Origin: an uncultured Chitinophaga sp.
GTDB taxonomy: Bacteria > Bacteroidota > Bacteroidia > Cytophagales > Cyclobacteriaceae
Length of the DNA stretch: 64,000 nucleotides
NCBI GenBank assembly: GCA_902168205.1
Contig: CABHOK010000007.1
Span: 496,001 to 560,000 of the forward strand
Reading direction: 5' to 3'
A program made the position numbers and the translations under genes. Shown piece by piece: positions 8,589-17,392 of this stretch; positions within the stretch are counted from its first letter, which is position 1; each line of letters begins with the position of its first letter. Below the pieces are notes generated by a model, which did not search any database, was not told where the DNA came from, and was given only the letters and a program-made list of their open reading frames with translations.

Positions 8589-8608
8589 AAAAATTCATTT
8601 AAAAAAAA

Positions 8609-8644
8609 TAAGAAGCCGCCTCAGAGTTTTGAGGCGGCTTCTTA
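8609..8644. terminator. Bidirectional intrinsic terminator
   Basis: A perfect 15-bp stem (8609-8623 TAAGAAGCCGCCTCA with 8630-8644) and a 6-base loop GAGTTT, with an A-run on the left and T-rich DNA on the right. It lies between two convergent units, the TfoX-like gene and the end of the SusCD operon, and can stop transcription from both sides. Confidence 0.9.
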
Positions 8645-8692
8645 ATTTTCATTCCAATCGTATTTAACAATACAACAGGATTTTTACTTTAC

Positions 8693-9979
8693 TTATTCAG
8701 GAAGCATTCCGGCAACTTTTACTTCGGCAACGCTGAAGAAAGCATTGGAGTTACCTGCAAAGAAAGCCTCGTAATTTTTCAGGCATCGTATCCGTATATA
8801 CCTCACTTTCGGGGCTGCGGGATCAACCGTTAACGAAAATCCGGCAATAGCAGCAGCTTTATCAGCAGCATCTTCATTGTCTTTCGGAAGTCCCGAAGGT
8901 TTCGCGATCGTTCCGGCATTCAGCAATGTCCAACTTTCATCCAGTGCACCGCTACTGGTAGGATTGGATGAACCATATATTTCGTAATCACGAATTGTAG
9001 AGAAAACATAGTATGATCCCCACCACTCCTGAAATGGATACAAGGTAATCTTCGTGACGTCAACATTCATACCCAGATCGAAGGTTACCATTTGAGGTGA
9101 AGAGCCTCCGGCCCCTATATCTGTAAAGTTGGCACCACCGTATGAATTCTGTGCTTGTCCATCCCACATCGCGGCAACGCCACCGGCACCACCGTTTGCC
9201 CCGGCATCACCCGGAAGGGATATTGCCGCGAATAAAGATCTGTCCAATTCTTTCTCTACAAAGTTTGGTATACCGCGTGTACTATATTTCGTACAGAATG
9301 TATCGATACACACAACGTTCGGGGTAACAGGCAATGGTTTAAAGACAGTACGCCACGTGAACCCTTCATTTCCAAAGTCCAGACCTTTCAGCGTTGAAGT
9401 AGTTTCTGACGCAGGTGTTATTACCACTGTGTCGCCATGTTGCGTTTTATAGCGTACTTCCATCTGAACCGGACCAAGACTTTTATCGATGAGGTCCCAA
9501 TATACAGTCGTAGCGGCATCGTCATACGCAATGGATTTTATTTTGCGATTTGACAATGTATTGCGATAGCGACTGCCGTATGAATTACCGGTGATGTTTA
9601 CGCCAACGGATGAATTACCCGCAGCATCGTAAGTATATACCGAGAAACTTTTCGTGCCTTCCTCTACATCAAAAATTCCATCGAATATATAGTCATCATT
9701 CAATCCATCAACATCAAAGATCACTGAATCACTGAAGTTGTTCCAGTAGATCTTGCATTTCTCTACCTTCGGATCGCGCGTAATAATTCCCCAGAGTCTT
9801 ACCCGCTCCTTTCCGGGAAATACAACAACGGAGTCAAACTTTCCGGTATATATGATCTCACCGTTTTTTGTATACTTTTTATATTCGTCCCATTCGGAGC
9901 ACGACACGAGTATTATTACCAGACAAAATACAGCCATGATGGTGCTCACGAACTGCCTGGTTTTATATGTATATATCAT
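8693..9979 (-). CDS. DUF4998/DUF5000-type surface lipoprotein
   Basis: 428 residues from the ATG at 9979 (a TTG ten codons earlier is less likely). Signal peptide ends in ILVSC (Cys about 27), a lipoprotein. The N-terminal part matches the DUF4998 pattern (YTGKFDSVVVFPGKERVRLW, KIYWNNFSDSV, YTYDAAGNSSV, YGSRYRNTLSNR). The C-terminal ~170 residues are a discoidin/F5-8 type C-like DUF5000 domain (FDLGMNVDVTKITLYPFQEW, DYEIYGSSNP, VRYIRIRCLKNYE), a fold that usually binds carbohydrate. It is the last gene of the susC-susD operon, 47 bp after the similar lipoprotein gene. It probably sits on the cell surface and helps capture the SusCD ligand. Confidence 0.82.
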   Translation of the reverse strand: MIYTYKTRQFVSTIMAVFCLVIILVSCSEWDEYKKYTKNGEIIYTGKFDSVVVFPGKERVRLWGIITRDPKVEKCKIYWNNFSDSVIFDVDGLNDDYIFDGIFDVEEGTKSFSVYTYDAAGNSSVGVNITGNSYGSRYRNTLSNRKIKSIAYDDAATTVYWDLIDKSLGPVQMEVRYKTQHGDTVVITPASETTSTLKGLDFGNEGFTWRTVFKPLPVTPNVVCIDTFCTKYSTRGIPNFVEKELDRSLFAAISLPGDAGANGGAGGVAAMWDGQAQNSYGGANFTDIGAGGSSPQMVTFDLGMNVDVTKITLYPFQEWWGSYYVFSTIRDYEIYGSSNPTSSGALDESWTLLNAGTIAKPSGLPKDNEDAADKAAAIAGFSLTVDPAAPKVRYIRIRCLKNYEAFFAGNSNAFFSVAEVKVAGMLPE

Positions 9980-10026
9980 AAGTTTATTCTTTATGGTTAC
10001 GACTATCAAACCTGCCGCTATAGATG

Positions 10027-11232
10027 TTAGCGTGGATCACCGAACACTTTAAGTTCATCCACACTCTGCGGACAGGAACCGGCCCAGTTTACAAGACACC
10101 TGATTCTCAAATATCGAATCTTCGGAGCATCCAGATCGATGTCATAGAAGAATCCATTGGCTGCAGCTTCCTGATCGGATGCTGTTTCTGTATTGCCGGC
10201 ACTTCCTGAAGGTTTCTTCAATTCATATTTACCCAGCAAGGTCCAGCTGTCATCCAGTTCACCGTTCAGATTCGGATTTGAAGAGCCCCATAATTCAAAG
10301 TGCTTCAAGGTTGTAAAGCCATAGTATAGATTGCTCAATTCCTTGAAAGGTCTGATCCAAACCTTACTCAACTTTGCCGAGACGCCCATATCAACTGTTA
10401 CGATAGAAGGAACATTTAACGTAGCTGCCGCCAGACTGCTGAAACTAACCGGCCAGCCATAGCGCTTGTCCCACATGTTGGCAACAGCAGCTCCTGGTTG
10501 TTGGGCCGGATCACCCGGCAACGGGAAATGTCTGAAGTTGGCAGTATTGAGTTCTACTTCGTAGATCGGGTTGATGTCTTTATACAGTGTATCCGTAATG
10601 TTGCTCCACCGGTCACGTATCGCAATACCAAAGTGTCGTGTTATCGTATCCATTCCACTGCGCTGCGAAAGAATAGAATCAACCGATGTATATACACTGA
10701 GGTTGTTATTTACTTCCCATTCTTTCAATACATTCTGCTCCATAATCAATACACCGATCGACTCCTGCGTTTTATTAACAGCCGTGAGCTTATATCCGCC
10801 AAAGGCATCACGTATATCTATACTTTCAAGGATTGACCAGATGGGAGCGCGAAGTGGCTTTACAGTAACAGATATAGGTTCAGATTCAACTTCCTGACGA
10901 TTTACAGTATATAGTTTGATCTCATGTTCCTGTGTATCTGCGAATCCTTCCACTACAAGCGAATCGACAAAGTAAGATGATTTCACGTCCATCACTTTTC
11001 CACTGGCCAGCGTATAGCTTGCCTTTACATAAAGCAAATCAGGATCAGCCGGGAGTTTGTACGATATCGTGGCTTTACCCGGATAGTTCTTCACCTGCAC
11101 TTCTGCTACCTGCTGAGGTGCTCCGTTGGATGTACCCGCAGGCTGCCTGTAGCTTAAGTCTTCGTTACAGGCGTAAACCAGCAGAAGCGCTGCTATACCC
11201 AACAGACTATATTTTATTGCATGTATTTTCAT
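10027..11232 (-). CDS. DUF4959/DUF5000-type surface lipoprotein
   Basis: 401 residues from the ATG at 11232, which places the lipobox LVYAC normally (Cys about 22); an ATG at 11262 would overlap the susD stop and give a long n-region. The N-terminal domain fits DUF4959 (VKNYPGKATISYKLPADPD, LYVKASYTLASGKVMDVKSS), then a middle domain, then a discoidin-like DUF5000 domain (VDMGVSAKLSKVWIRPFKEL, HFELWGSSNPNLNGELDDSW, IRYLRIRCLVNW). It shares its C-terminal half with the next gene, so the two are paralogous partners of SusD, likely surface ligand-binding subunits. Gap to susD 23 bp. Confidence 0.84.
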   Translation of the reverse strand: MKIHAIKYSLLGIAALLLVYACNEDLSYRQPAGTSNGAPQQVAEVQVKNYPGKATISYKLPADPDLLYVKASYTLASGKVMDVKSSYFVDSLVVEGFADTQEHEIKLYTVNRQEVESEPISVTVKPLRAPIWSILESIDIRDAFGGYKLTAVNKTQESIGVLIMEQNVLKEWEVNNNLSVYTSVDSILSQRSGMDTITRHFGIAIRDRWSNITDTLYKDINPIYEVELNTANFRHFPLPGDPAQQPGAAVANMWDKRYGWPVSFSSLAAATLNVPSIVTVDMGVSAKLSKVWIRPFKELSNLYYGFTTLKHFELWGSSNPNLNGELDDSWTLLGKYELKKPSGSAGNTETASDQEAAANGFFYDIDLDAPKIRYLRIRCLVNWAGSCPQSVDELKVFGDPR

Positions 11233-11255
11233 CTTTGTAAATTTTAAGTGATTCA

Positions 11256-13232
11256 TTACCATCCCGGATTTTCTACCAGCTTCGGATTTTTCCGGGTGTC
11301 TTCTGCACCAATGGGCCAGAGATAGTCGCGTGGTGTTACAAAGGTCTGACTATATATCTGTGTTTCGCGGTAATACGTAGCGGCCGTGGTTCCGGTATAA
11401 TTCCATCCGGTTATATCTTTATTCAATTCTTCGGCAGCCTTCTTCCACCGGCGAAGATCCCAGAACCGGTGTCCTTCAAAGGCAAGTTCGATCAAACGCT
11501 CACGATGTATAATTTCACGGAGTCCGTCCTGCGTTGCAAACTTGCCCGGGATCGATGAATAATTAGTCCACGATTCCACCACACCGGCAAGTCCTGCCCG
11601 CGCCCTGATCTTGTCGAGATATACTATTGCTTCTGCGGAAGCAGGCTCTGTCTCATTCAACGCTTCTGCATAGAGCAAGTATAAATCTGCGAGACGAGTC
11701 TCAGGCCACGGATACTGTCCATAGGTAGTAGCATCATTATCACCGAATACCATTTCCCAATTCACAAGCTTCTTGATGTAGTAGCCTGTCTCATTCCAGC
11801 TCAGGGTTGAAGGCGCGCCTCCGAGATCAGCCCATTTTGTCTGGGCATAAAATGCAGTGTCTACACCACGCGCATCTTTCTTATACCAGATGCCACCATC
11901 AAAACCAAGATCAGCATAGAACCTGTTTTCACGATCAAAGTTCAGTCGCGCTGTTATATAGTTGGTTTTAATATTATAGCTATCGCTTTTAGTTGCCTTG
12001 CGTAATTGTTCGTAGTCCGTAAAATCGAACGTGATGTCTTCTTCGATAGGCACACCGTTGCTGGTATAAAACATCTTGGCAATTTTAAGAGGAGCTTCCC
12101 ATACACCGGGTGTTGGCAGACGGTTCTGTGCTTTTGTACCGGTTAACAGTATCTGGCACATGTTGGAATTCCAGAAGTAGCTGTTGGAATTTCCCCATAC
12201 CACTTCGCTGTTCCAGGGTTCTGATACTGCCTGTCGTATACTCAATTGTATTTTGGTTGTATCGGTGAGACCGAATGGATCATTGGTATATACATGCAGC
12301 TTGTGTCCTACACCTTCTGCTGCATCAATGGCAGCTTTACAGGCTTCTTTTGCTTTTTGCCACTTGGTTGGATCGTACGTTGGATTAAACAGCTGCGTTC
12401 CTTCGTGATCGGTAAAATTGGCAAAGTCGCTGTTGCCATTGAACAACGGACTCGCGGCCAACACCCAGAGTTTGGCTTTCAACGCCAGGGCTATGGGCTT
12501 GGTTATTCTTCCCATTTCCTGCAGATCATTCTCCACTACATCGGGAAGTTTCGCTATTGATGAATCGAGTAATGCATCTATATAGTTCACGCATTCATCA
12601 ACAGGTCTGCGGTATACATAGCTGGCCTGTACATCGGCATCGAGCGGAGTATTCACATCGATGATGGGAATAGGACCGTACATGCGGAACAGGTAATAAT
12701 GATAGTATGCTTTTAAAAATTCCACTTCACCGATCCAGCGTGTTCGTACATCCAGCGTGAGATCCGGTACTTTGTTCAGGTTGCGAACATTCTCCAGAAA
12801 TATATTGCAGCTTCGAAGGCCTGCGAAGAGTCTCTTATCACTGCCGGTAGCACCCAACTGATAACCTCTCCAGGCATCCAGCAGCGGTATATTACTATTC
12901 TGATTTCCCTGCGCAATCCGGAAGGCCGGGTTCCAATATGTTCGGTCAGTCTGCGGTAACCAGATCTCATCTCCCGACATCATCCCTATATTAAACCAGC
13001 CATCGCCATTCCTGGGAATATACGAGTAGCAGGTAAACAGATATTTCTCTGCTTCATTCTTCAGGGAAAAGGCATTGTCCAACGTGGTTACGTTATCCGG
13101 TACTACATCCAGGTAATCACTACACGACACCGCGCTGAACATCAAGCCAACAGCAAGCACGATCATGCTTATGGAAACACTCCGGGAGTATTTCTTCTGT
13201 TCCTTTTGATTAATCCATGTATATATATTCAT
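11256..13232 (-). CDS. SusD/RagB family nutrient-binding outer-membrane lipoprotein
   Basis: About 658 residues from ATG 13232 (a GTG seven codons earlier is open but less likely). The signal ends in FSAVSC (Cys about 37). SusD family marks: YLDVVPDN at the mature start, AEVEFL-type helix WIGEVEFLKAYYHYYLFRMY, PIPI, and the C-terminal REIIHRERLIELAFEGHRFWDLRRWK and RDYLWPI(G). SusD proteins form a lid over the SusC channel and bind the oligomer to be imported. It follows susC by 33 bp. The ligand is not evident: no glycoside hydrolase, lyase or peptidase is adjacent. Confidence 0.94.
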   Translation of the reverse strand: MNIYTWINQKEQKKYSRSVSISMIVLAVGLMFSAVSCSDYLDVVPDNVTTLDNAFSLKNEAEKYLFTCYSYIPRNGDGWFNIGMMSGDEIWLPQTDRTYWNPAFRIAQGNQNSNIPLLDAWRGYQLGATGSDKRLFAGLRSCNIFLENVRNLNKVPDLTLDVRTRWIGEVEFLKAYYHYYLFRMYGPIPIIDVNTPLDADVQASYVYRRPVDECVNYIDALLDSSIAKLPDVVENDLQEMGRITKPIALALKAKLWVLAASPLFNGNSDFANFTDHEGTQLFNPTYDPTKWQKAKEACKAAIDAAEGVGHKLHVYTNDPFGLTDTTKIQLSIRQAVSEPWNSEVVWGNSNSYFWNSNMCQILLTGTKAQNRLPTPGVWEAPLKIAKMFYTSNGVPIEEDITFDFTDYEQLRKATKSDSYNIKTNYITARLNFDRENRFYADLGFDGGIWYKKDARGVDTAFYAQTKWADLGGAPSTLSWNETGYYIKKLVNWEMVFGDNDATTYGQYPWPETRLADLYLLYAEALNETEPASAEAIVYLDKIRARAGLAGVVESWTNYSSIPGKFATQDGLREIIHRERLIELAFEGHRFWDLRRWKKAAEELNKDITGWNYTGTTAATYYRETQIYSQTFVTPRDYLWPIGAEDTRKNPKLVENPGW

Positions 13233-13265
13233 ATCTATACTTTTTATACTCACATTTCAATTCGG

Positions 13266-16200
13266 TTAAAAGTCCAGCTGGAGGCCGACCATATATACCC
13301 GCTGCACAGGATATCCCAATCCATTGCCTCCCATCTCAACATCCCACAGCTTAAAGCTGCTCATCGCGAAAAGATTATTGGCAGAGAAGTAAATGCGTGG
13401 CTGCAGATCGAACAGTTTTTTTATAGGCTGAAATGTATAGCCCAGCGTTACGGTTTTAAGGCGAATGAAACTTCCGTTGCGCATCCACCAGGTAGAGCGC
13501 TGTACATTATTCCATTCGATCTGATTACTTAACCGTGGCCAGAATGCATAGGGATTCGGATTTTCTTCCGACCAGTGATCCTGGTGAATTGCCTCCAGTT
13601 CTCCATTCTGAAAACCTGTACCGAGCACTATATTTCCATACTGATCATAACCACCAAACTGGATGAAAGGTGATGTCTTCAACGGATCGATGAAGAACGT
13701 TGAACGGGCAGCACCCTGGAACATGAATCCAAAATCGAATCGCTTGTAGGTGATGGACGGACCAATACCATATACAATTTCAGGTTGTGTAGGATACCCT
13801 ATCGGTACCACATCATCGTTATTGATCACTTTATCACCATTGATATCGCGATACTTTATGTCTCCTCCGCGTACTTCGCTGCCGAAGAATGACTGATCGG
13901 GAGAGTTCTCCACTTCTTCGTCATCAATGAACAATCGCTCTGCTATAAATCCCCACGACTGCGAGAACGAATACCCTTTTTTCGACAAGTGTGCGAGGTC
14001 AGAACCATACTGGATCTGTTCGTTCTTCAGTACTTTACTGGTAGCATAGGTAAATGTGCCGGAGATGGTTAAGGAGAGATCTGACGAGACCATGTTTGTA
14101 TAGTCCAGCGAGAGATCTATACCTTTTGTTTCGCCCGATCCATAATTAGCAGACGGAACACTGGTGAGACCTTGTGCGGATTCTATATTCGGGTTGGGGA
14201 AGTATATATTAGAACGCTTTGTCTTAAATGCGTTGGCAATGATAGACAATGAATTGAACAACGTTACATCAACACCGAGGTTGAGCTGTCTCGATACTTC
14301 CCATGCTATATTATTATTTCCGTAGCGGTTAATCCGGTAACCGGGTCTGGAATATAGCGCAGTACCAATGCCTGTACCAAAGCTTGCTCCGAAGTTATTG
14401 TCGTTTGCGCTTACATCCGACAGATAGAAGAACCTGTCATTCACATTTCCGATCTGATCGTTTCCAACCAGACCATAACTGAATCTCAGCTTAAGTTCGG
14501 ATACTTTATTCTTGAGCGGTTCAAAGAATGATTCGTTGGATATATTGTAAGCAACACCAATGGAAGGGAAAAATCCAAAGCGATTCTTCTCTGAAAAGCG
14601 TTCTGATCCGTTATAGCCGAAGTTGAATTCAGCCAGATATTTACTGTTATAGCCATACGTAACCCGACCAGCCAATACGGTATTGCGCTGTGGTAACGAG
14701 GCCACTACACTACCGGAATTACCTGCTTCAAAGCTTGAAATAAACCCGGTTAACAAACCACTGACTTCATGTTTATTATTGAAGGTGCGCGCATAATTGA
14801 TCGATCCCTGAAGATACATTTTGGAAGTAATTTCCTTCGGGAACTCTGCATAGCCCAGGTACTCGGTTCCGGTAGGTTGAAAAGCAGAGCCCTGCGCACC
14901 GTTGTTTAACACCGACAATGTATACTGCGAAGGATCTATCGGGTCTATATTGGCAGTGTAGTAGAACGGGTTGTAGGCACGTGCAACCGAGAAAAAGGAA
15001 TAGCGCTGCAGGTAAGTCATAACGCTGGCGCTTAGCCCTTCCGTTAGAAAATCCAGATTCTGCCGAAGTTCAATCTGCGGATTGATGTTCGATGTTTTAT
15101 ATACCTGGTAACCGCGTACCATCTCGGCATACGGATTCAGAAATAATCCACCTGTTAATGAACCCGAGCCTTGTGTTGGTACTGAACCAAACAACGGGTG
15201 GTTAATATAGGGCAACTTTGATTTAGGATATACTGCCGGGAACATAACCGGGTTCGCAGCGAGTGCATTCCGGAATGCGATAGCTCCTCCTCCTACCGGT
15301 CCGCGATAGTCATCAAACTGTCCATATAGTCTGAGTACAAATTCGGTTGTCTTTGTAAAGTTTACCGTGATGTTGCTGCGGATGGAGTAGTTCCGGAGTT
15401 TGATATTGCTGTTGAAGTCATTGATCGGATCTATCTTCAATACCCCGTTATCAACGTTGTATGTTCCTGCTATATAGTAGGAAGAGTTCTCACTTCCTCC
15501 GGATATATTCAGGTTGTATCTTTGGTTGGCCGTATAGTCTTTGATCATCTTATCAATCCAGTTGTTGTTGGGATATAGATAAGGATCGTCTCCTGCCAGC
15601 GTGTGGTTTATTTTGTTTTCACCGTACGGTAAAGCTGAAGCAGGATTTCTGGTCAGGGTTGCTTCGTTAGCATCCCGCATGTAAGATATATTATCGGTTA
15701 ACTGATAATTTCTTGTATTGGTAGAGATCGTATTCTCCACTCTGAAATTATACCTTGCTTTACCCGGTATACCTAATTTTGTTGTTACCAGTATAACACC
15801 ATTGGCACCGCGCGATCCATATACCGCAGCTGCTGATGCATCTTTCAATACAGAGAAGCTTGCTATATCATCCGTCTGCAAACGCGCCAGGTCAGTCGCA
15901 GTAGATTCGATATTGTCAATAAGAATGAGCGGATTTACTTTACCACTTCCGAAACTGGAAAGGCCGCGGATAAAGAATGCAGAGTTGTCAGTTCCCAAAC
16001 CCGGTTCACCACTGGTCTGGTAAGCAATGATACCGGCTACGCGTCCGGCTATAGAATTCGTAAGATTACCGGTGGGTGATTTCAGAGTCTCGGGCGATAC
16101 GCTTGTAACTGCACTTACCACACTCTGTTTTTTCTGAACACCATAACCAACTACAACCACTTCTTCGAGTGATTGTATATCGGGTGTCATCGTCACGTTG

Positions 16201-16532
16201 ATGATCGTCTGCGAGCCAACGGTAATGTCTACATTTTTATAACCGATAAATGTGACGTGCAACACATCACGGTCTGCCGGAACAATCAATTCATATTTAC
16301 CATCGGCATCGCTGCGTGTACCGGTACTGGTACCGGAGATAAGTATACTCACACCCGGCATGGCAGATCCGGTTTCATCTACGATCGTCCCGGAAATCTT
16401 TCGCTCCGTAGTGTTTTGCTGCGCATATGCTGCGCCTGCAGAAATAAAATATAGCAGCAGGATAATTATCGTTTTTCCTTGCGACAGGAAAAAGCCAAAC
16501 CTCTCTGCTGGCAACAGTAGATTTACTTTCAT
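13266..16532 (-). CDS. SusC/RagA family TonB-linked outer-membrane protein
   Basis: 1088 residues, usual for the family. Signal peptide to about residue 38 (ends AAYAQ), a carboxypeptidase-regulatory-like domain (about 45-115), the SusC TonB box EEVVVVGYG (about 123-131), plug domain with SVLKDASAAAVYGSRGANGV, and a C-terminal beta-barrel ending in aromatic VGLQLDF. No STN domain, so no anti-sigma link is expected, and no sigma/anti-sigma pair is present. It is the TonB-driven importer of the SusD-captured ligand and first gene of the four-gene operon. Regulator unknown; candidate repeats lie upstream at 16822-16882. Confidence 0.95.
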   Translation of the reverse strand: MKVNLLLPAERFGFFLSQGKTIIILLLYFISAGAAYAQQNTTERKISGTIVDETGSAMPGVSILISGTSTGTRSDADGKYELIVPADRDVLHVTFIGYKNVDITVGSQTIINVTMTPDIQSLEEVVVVGYGVQKKQSVVSAVTSVSPETLKSPTGNLTNSIAGRVAGIIAYQTSGEPGLGTDNSAFFIRGLSSFGSGKVNPLILIDNIESTATDLARLQTDDIASFSVLKDASAAAVYGSRGANGVILVTTKLGIPGKARYNFRVENTISTNTRNYQLTDNISYMRDANEATLTRNPASALPYGENKINHTLAGDDPYLYPNNNWIDKMIKDYTANQRYNLNISGGSENSSYYIAGTYNVDNGVLKIDPINDFNSNIKLRNYSIRSNITVNFTKTTEFVLRLYGQFDDYRGPVGGGAIAFRNALAANPVMFPAVYPKSKLPYINHPLFGSVPTQGSGSLTGGLFLNPYAEMVRGYQVYKTSNINPQIELRQNLDFLTEGLSASVMTYLQRYSFFSVARAYNPFYYTANIDPIDPSQYTLSVLNNGAQGSAFQPTGTEYLGYAEFPKEITSKMYLQGSINYARTFNNKHEVSGLLTGFISSFEAGNSGSVVASLPQRNTVLAGRVTYGYNSKYLAEFNFGYNGSERFSEKNRFGFFPSIGVAYNISNESFFEPLKNKVSELKLRFSYGLVGNDQIGNVNDRFFYLSDVSANDNNFGASFGTGIGTALYSRPGYRINRYGNNNIAWEVSRQLNLGVDVTLFNSLSIIANAFKTKRSNIYFPNPNIESAQGLTSVPSANYGSGETKGIDLSLDYTNMVSSDLSLTISGTFTYATSKVLKNEQIQYGSDLAHLSKKGYSFSQSWGFIAERLFIDDEEVENSPDQSFFGSEVRGGDIKYRDINGDKVINNDDVVPIGYPTQPEIVYGIGPSITYKRFDFGFMFQGAARSTFFIDPLKTSPFIQFGGYDQYGNIVLGTGFQNGELEAIHQDHWSEENPNPYAFWPRLSNQIEWNNVQRSTWWMRNGSFIRLKTVTLGYTFQPIKKLFDLQPRIYFSANNLFAMSSFKLWDVEMGGNGLGYPVQRVYMVGLQLDF

Positions 16533-17392
16533 TTAAGATCAGGTTTAGGTTGAAGAATAAATACAAGGTCAATGGACCTTTGCATTACTTTTAGTGTATT
16601 AAAGACACTTTTTAAATCATGCGTAAGAAGGCGATCTGTTTCTGGTCATAGAGTCATTTTTTAGGTGATTAAATTGAAGATGAAAGGATCAAATCGCGGT
16701 ACCGGACAGACATAAAAATACCGGTACCCATACCGGGTAAACTCTCGAAACAGCTATCGAAAAACTGAATTACCATTTTTATTGAAAGCGAGAATTTATC
16801 TTATACTGCTGATTAACAAACATCATTTGAATTTAGGGCTACAAAAATTCAATCGTTTGAAATAGCTATAAAATCGTTTGCATTAACAATAATAAAGTTG
16901 TCAATAGTTTTAGAAATTTGAAACACTGACATTCATTTTCGCGCAATGGCGCTTAAAAAAACGATCTCGGAGGGTATTTTACGACCGGCTGACATACTGC
17001 TTTTGGCAGCATTTATTGCTTTATAACAACACCTGATCCACGCTGCTTCGGCACAACCTCGAGGGCTCATATTGAATTCAGGGATGTCTGTGTCAGGAAT
17101 TGAAATTGCTCCCGGCACGCATCGTATGGACTCCAGACTTGGCTGTCAGGTCGATCATGACCGCAGCAGCTCTGTGTCACTCCATAATCATCAATTTAGT
17201 CCTGTTAACAGTTATACCTTCGACCGATATATATGCCTTTCATGGATCACATCAAACGGAGAAAACATTCGATATCGAACGTTCACGCTCGGAAACGAAC
17301 TTAGGAACTTCAGGCTATAGCAATAAACAAAGTAAAATCGCGACATTTAGTTTGGTTTGATTATTGGCAACGTCTGGCAGCAACAACCCTCT
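16533..17392. other. 860-bp gene-poor gap between divergent susC and FtsX-like genes
   Basis: No convincing gene. The left part should hold the susC promoter but I see no clear TAnnTTTG on the minus strand. At 16698-16705 and 16721-16728 GGTACCGG and CCGGTACC form an 8-bp inverted repeat with a third TACCGG just after. The right part (16930-17390) has short open frames on both strands, of which none resembles a known protein. Confidence 0.5.
16822..16882. promoter_or_regulatory. Three repeated ATC(A/G)TTTG(A/C)A boxes upstream of susC
   Basis: ATCATTTGAA (16822-16831), ATCGTTTGAA (16852-16861) and ATCGTTTGCA (16873-16882) lie in the same orientation, 30 and 21 bp apart, close to whole helical turns. 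The last is followed by TTAAC. They sit about 290-350 bp before the susC start in A/T-rich DNA, within the divergent gap, so they could serve either direction. No cognate regulator is adjacent. Confidence 0.35.

Noticed and set aside
8693-16532. Complete polysaccharide-utilisation locus
   Set aside because: No carbohydrate-active enzyme, sulfatase or dedicated regulator is present, so only a SusCD-lipoprotein operon is claimed.
17072-17360. Two overlapping short frames before the FtsX-like gene
   Set aside because: No recognisable product; one has a hydrophobic stretch but nothing that supports a gene. Left as unexplained DNA.
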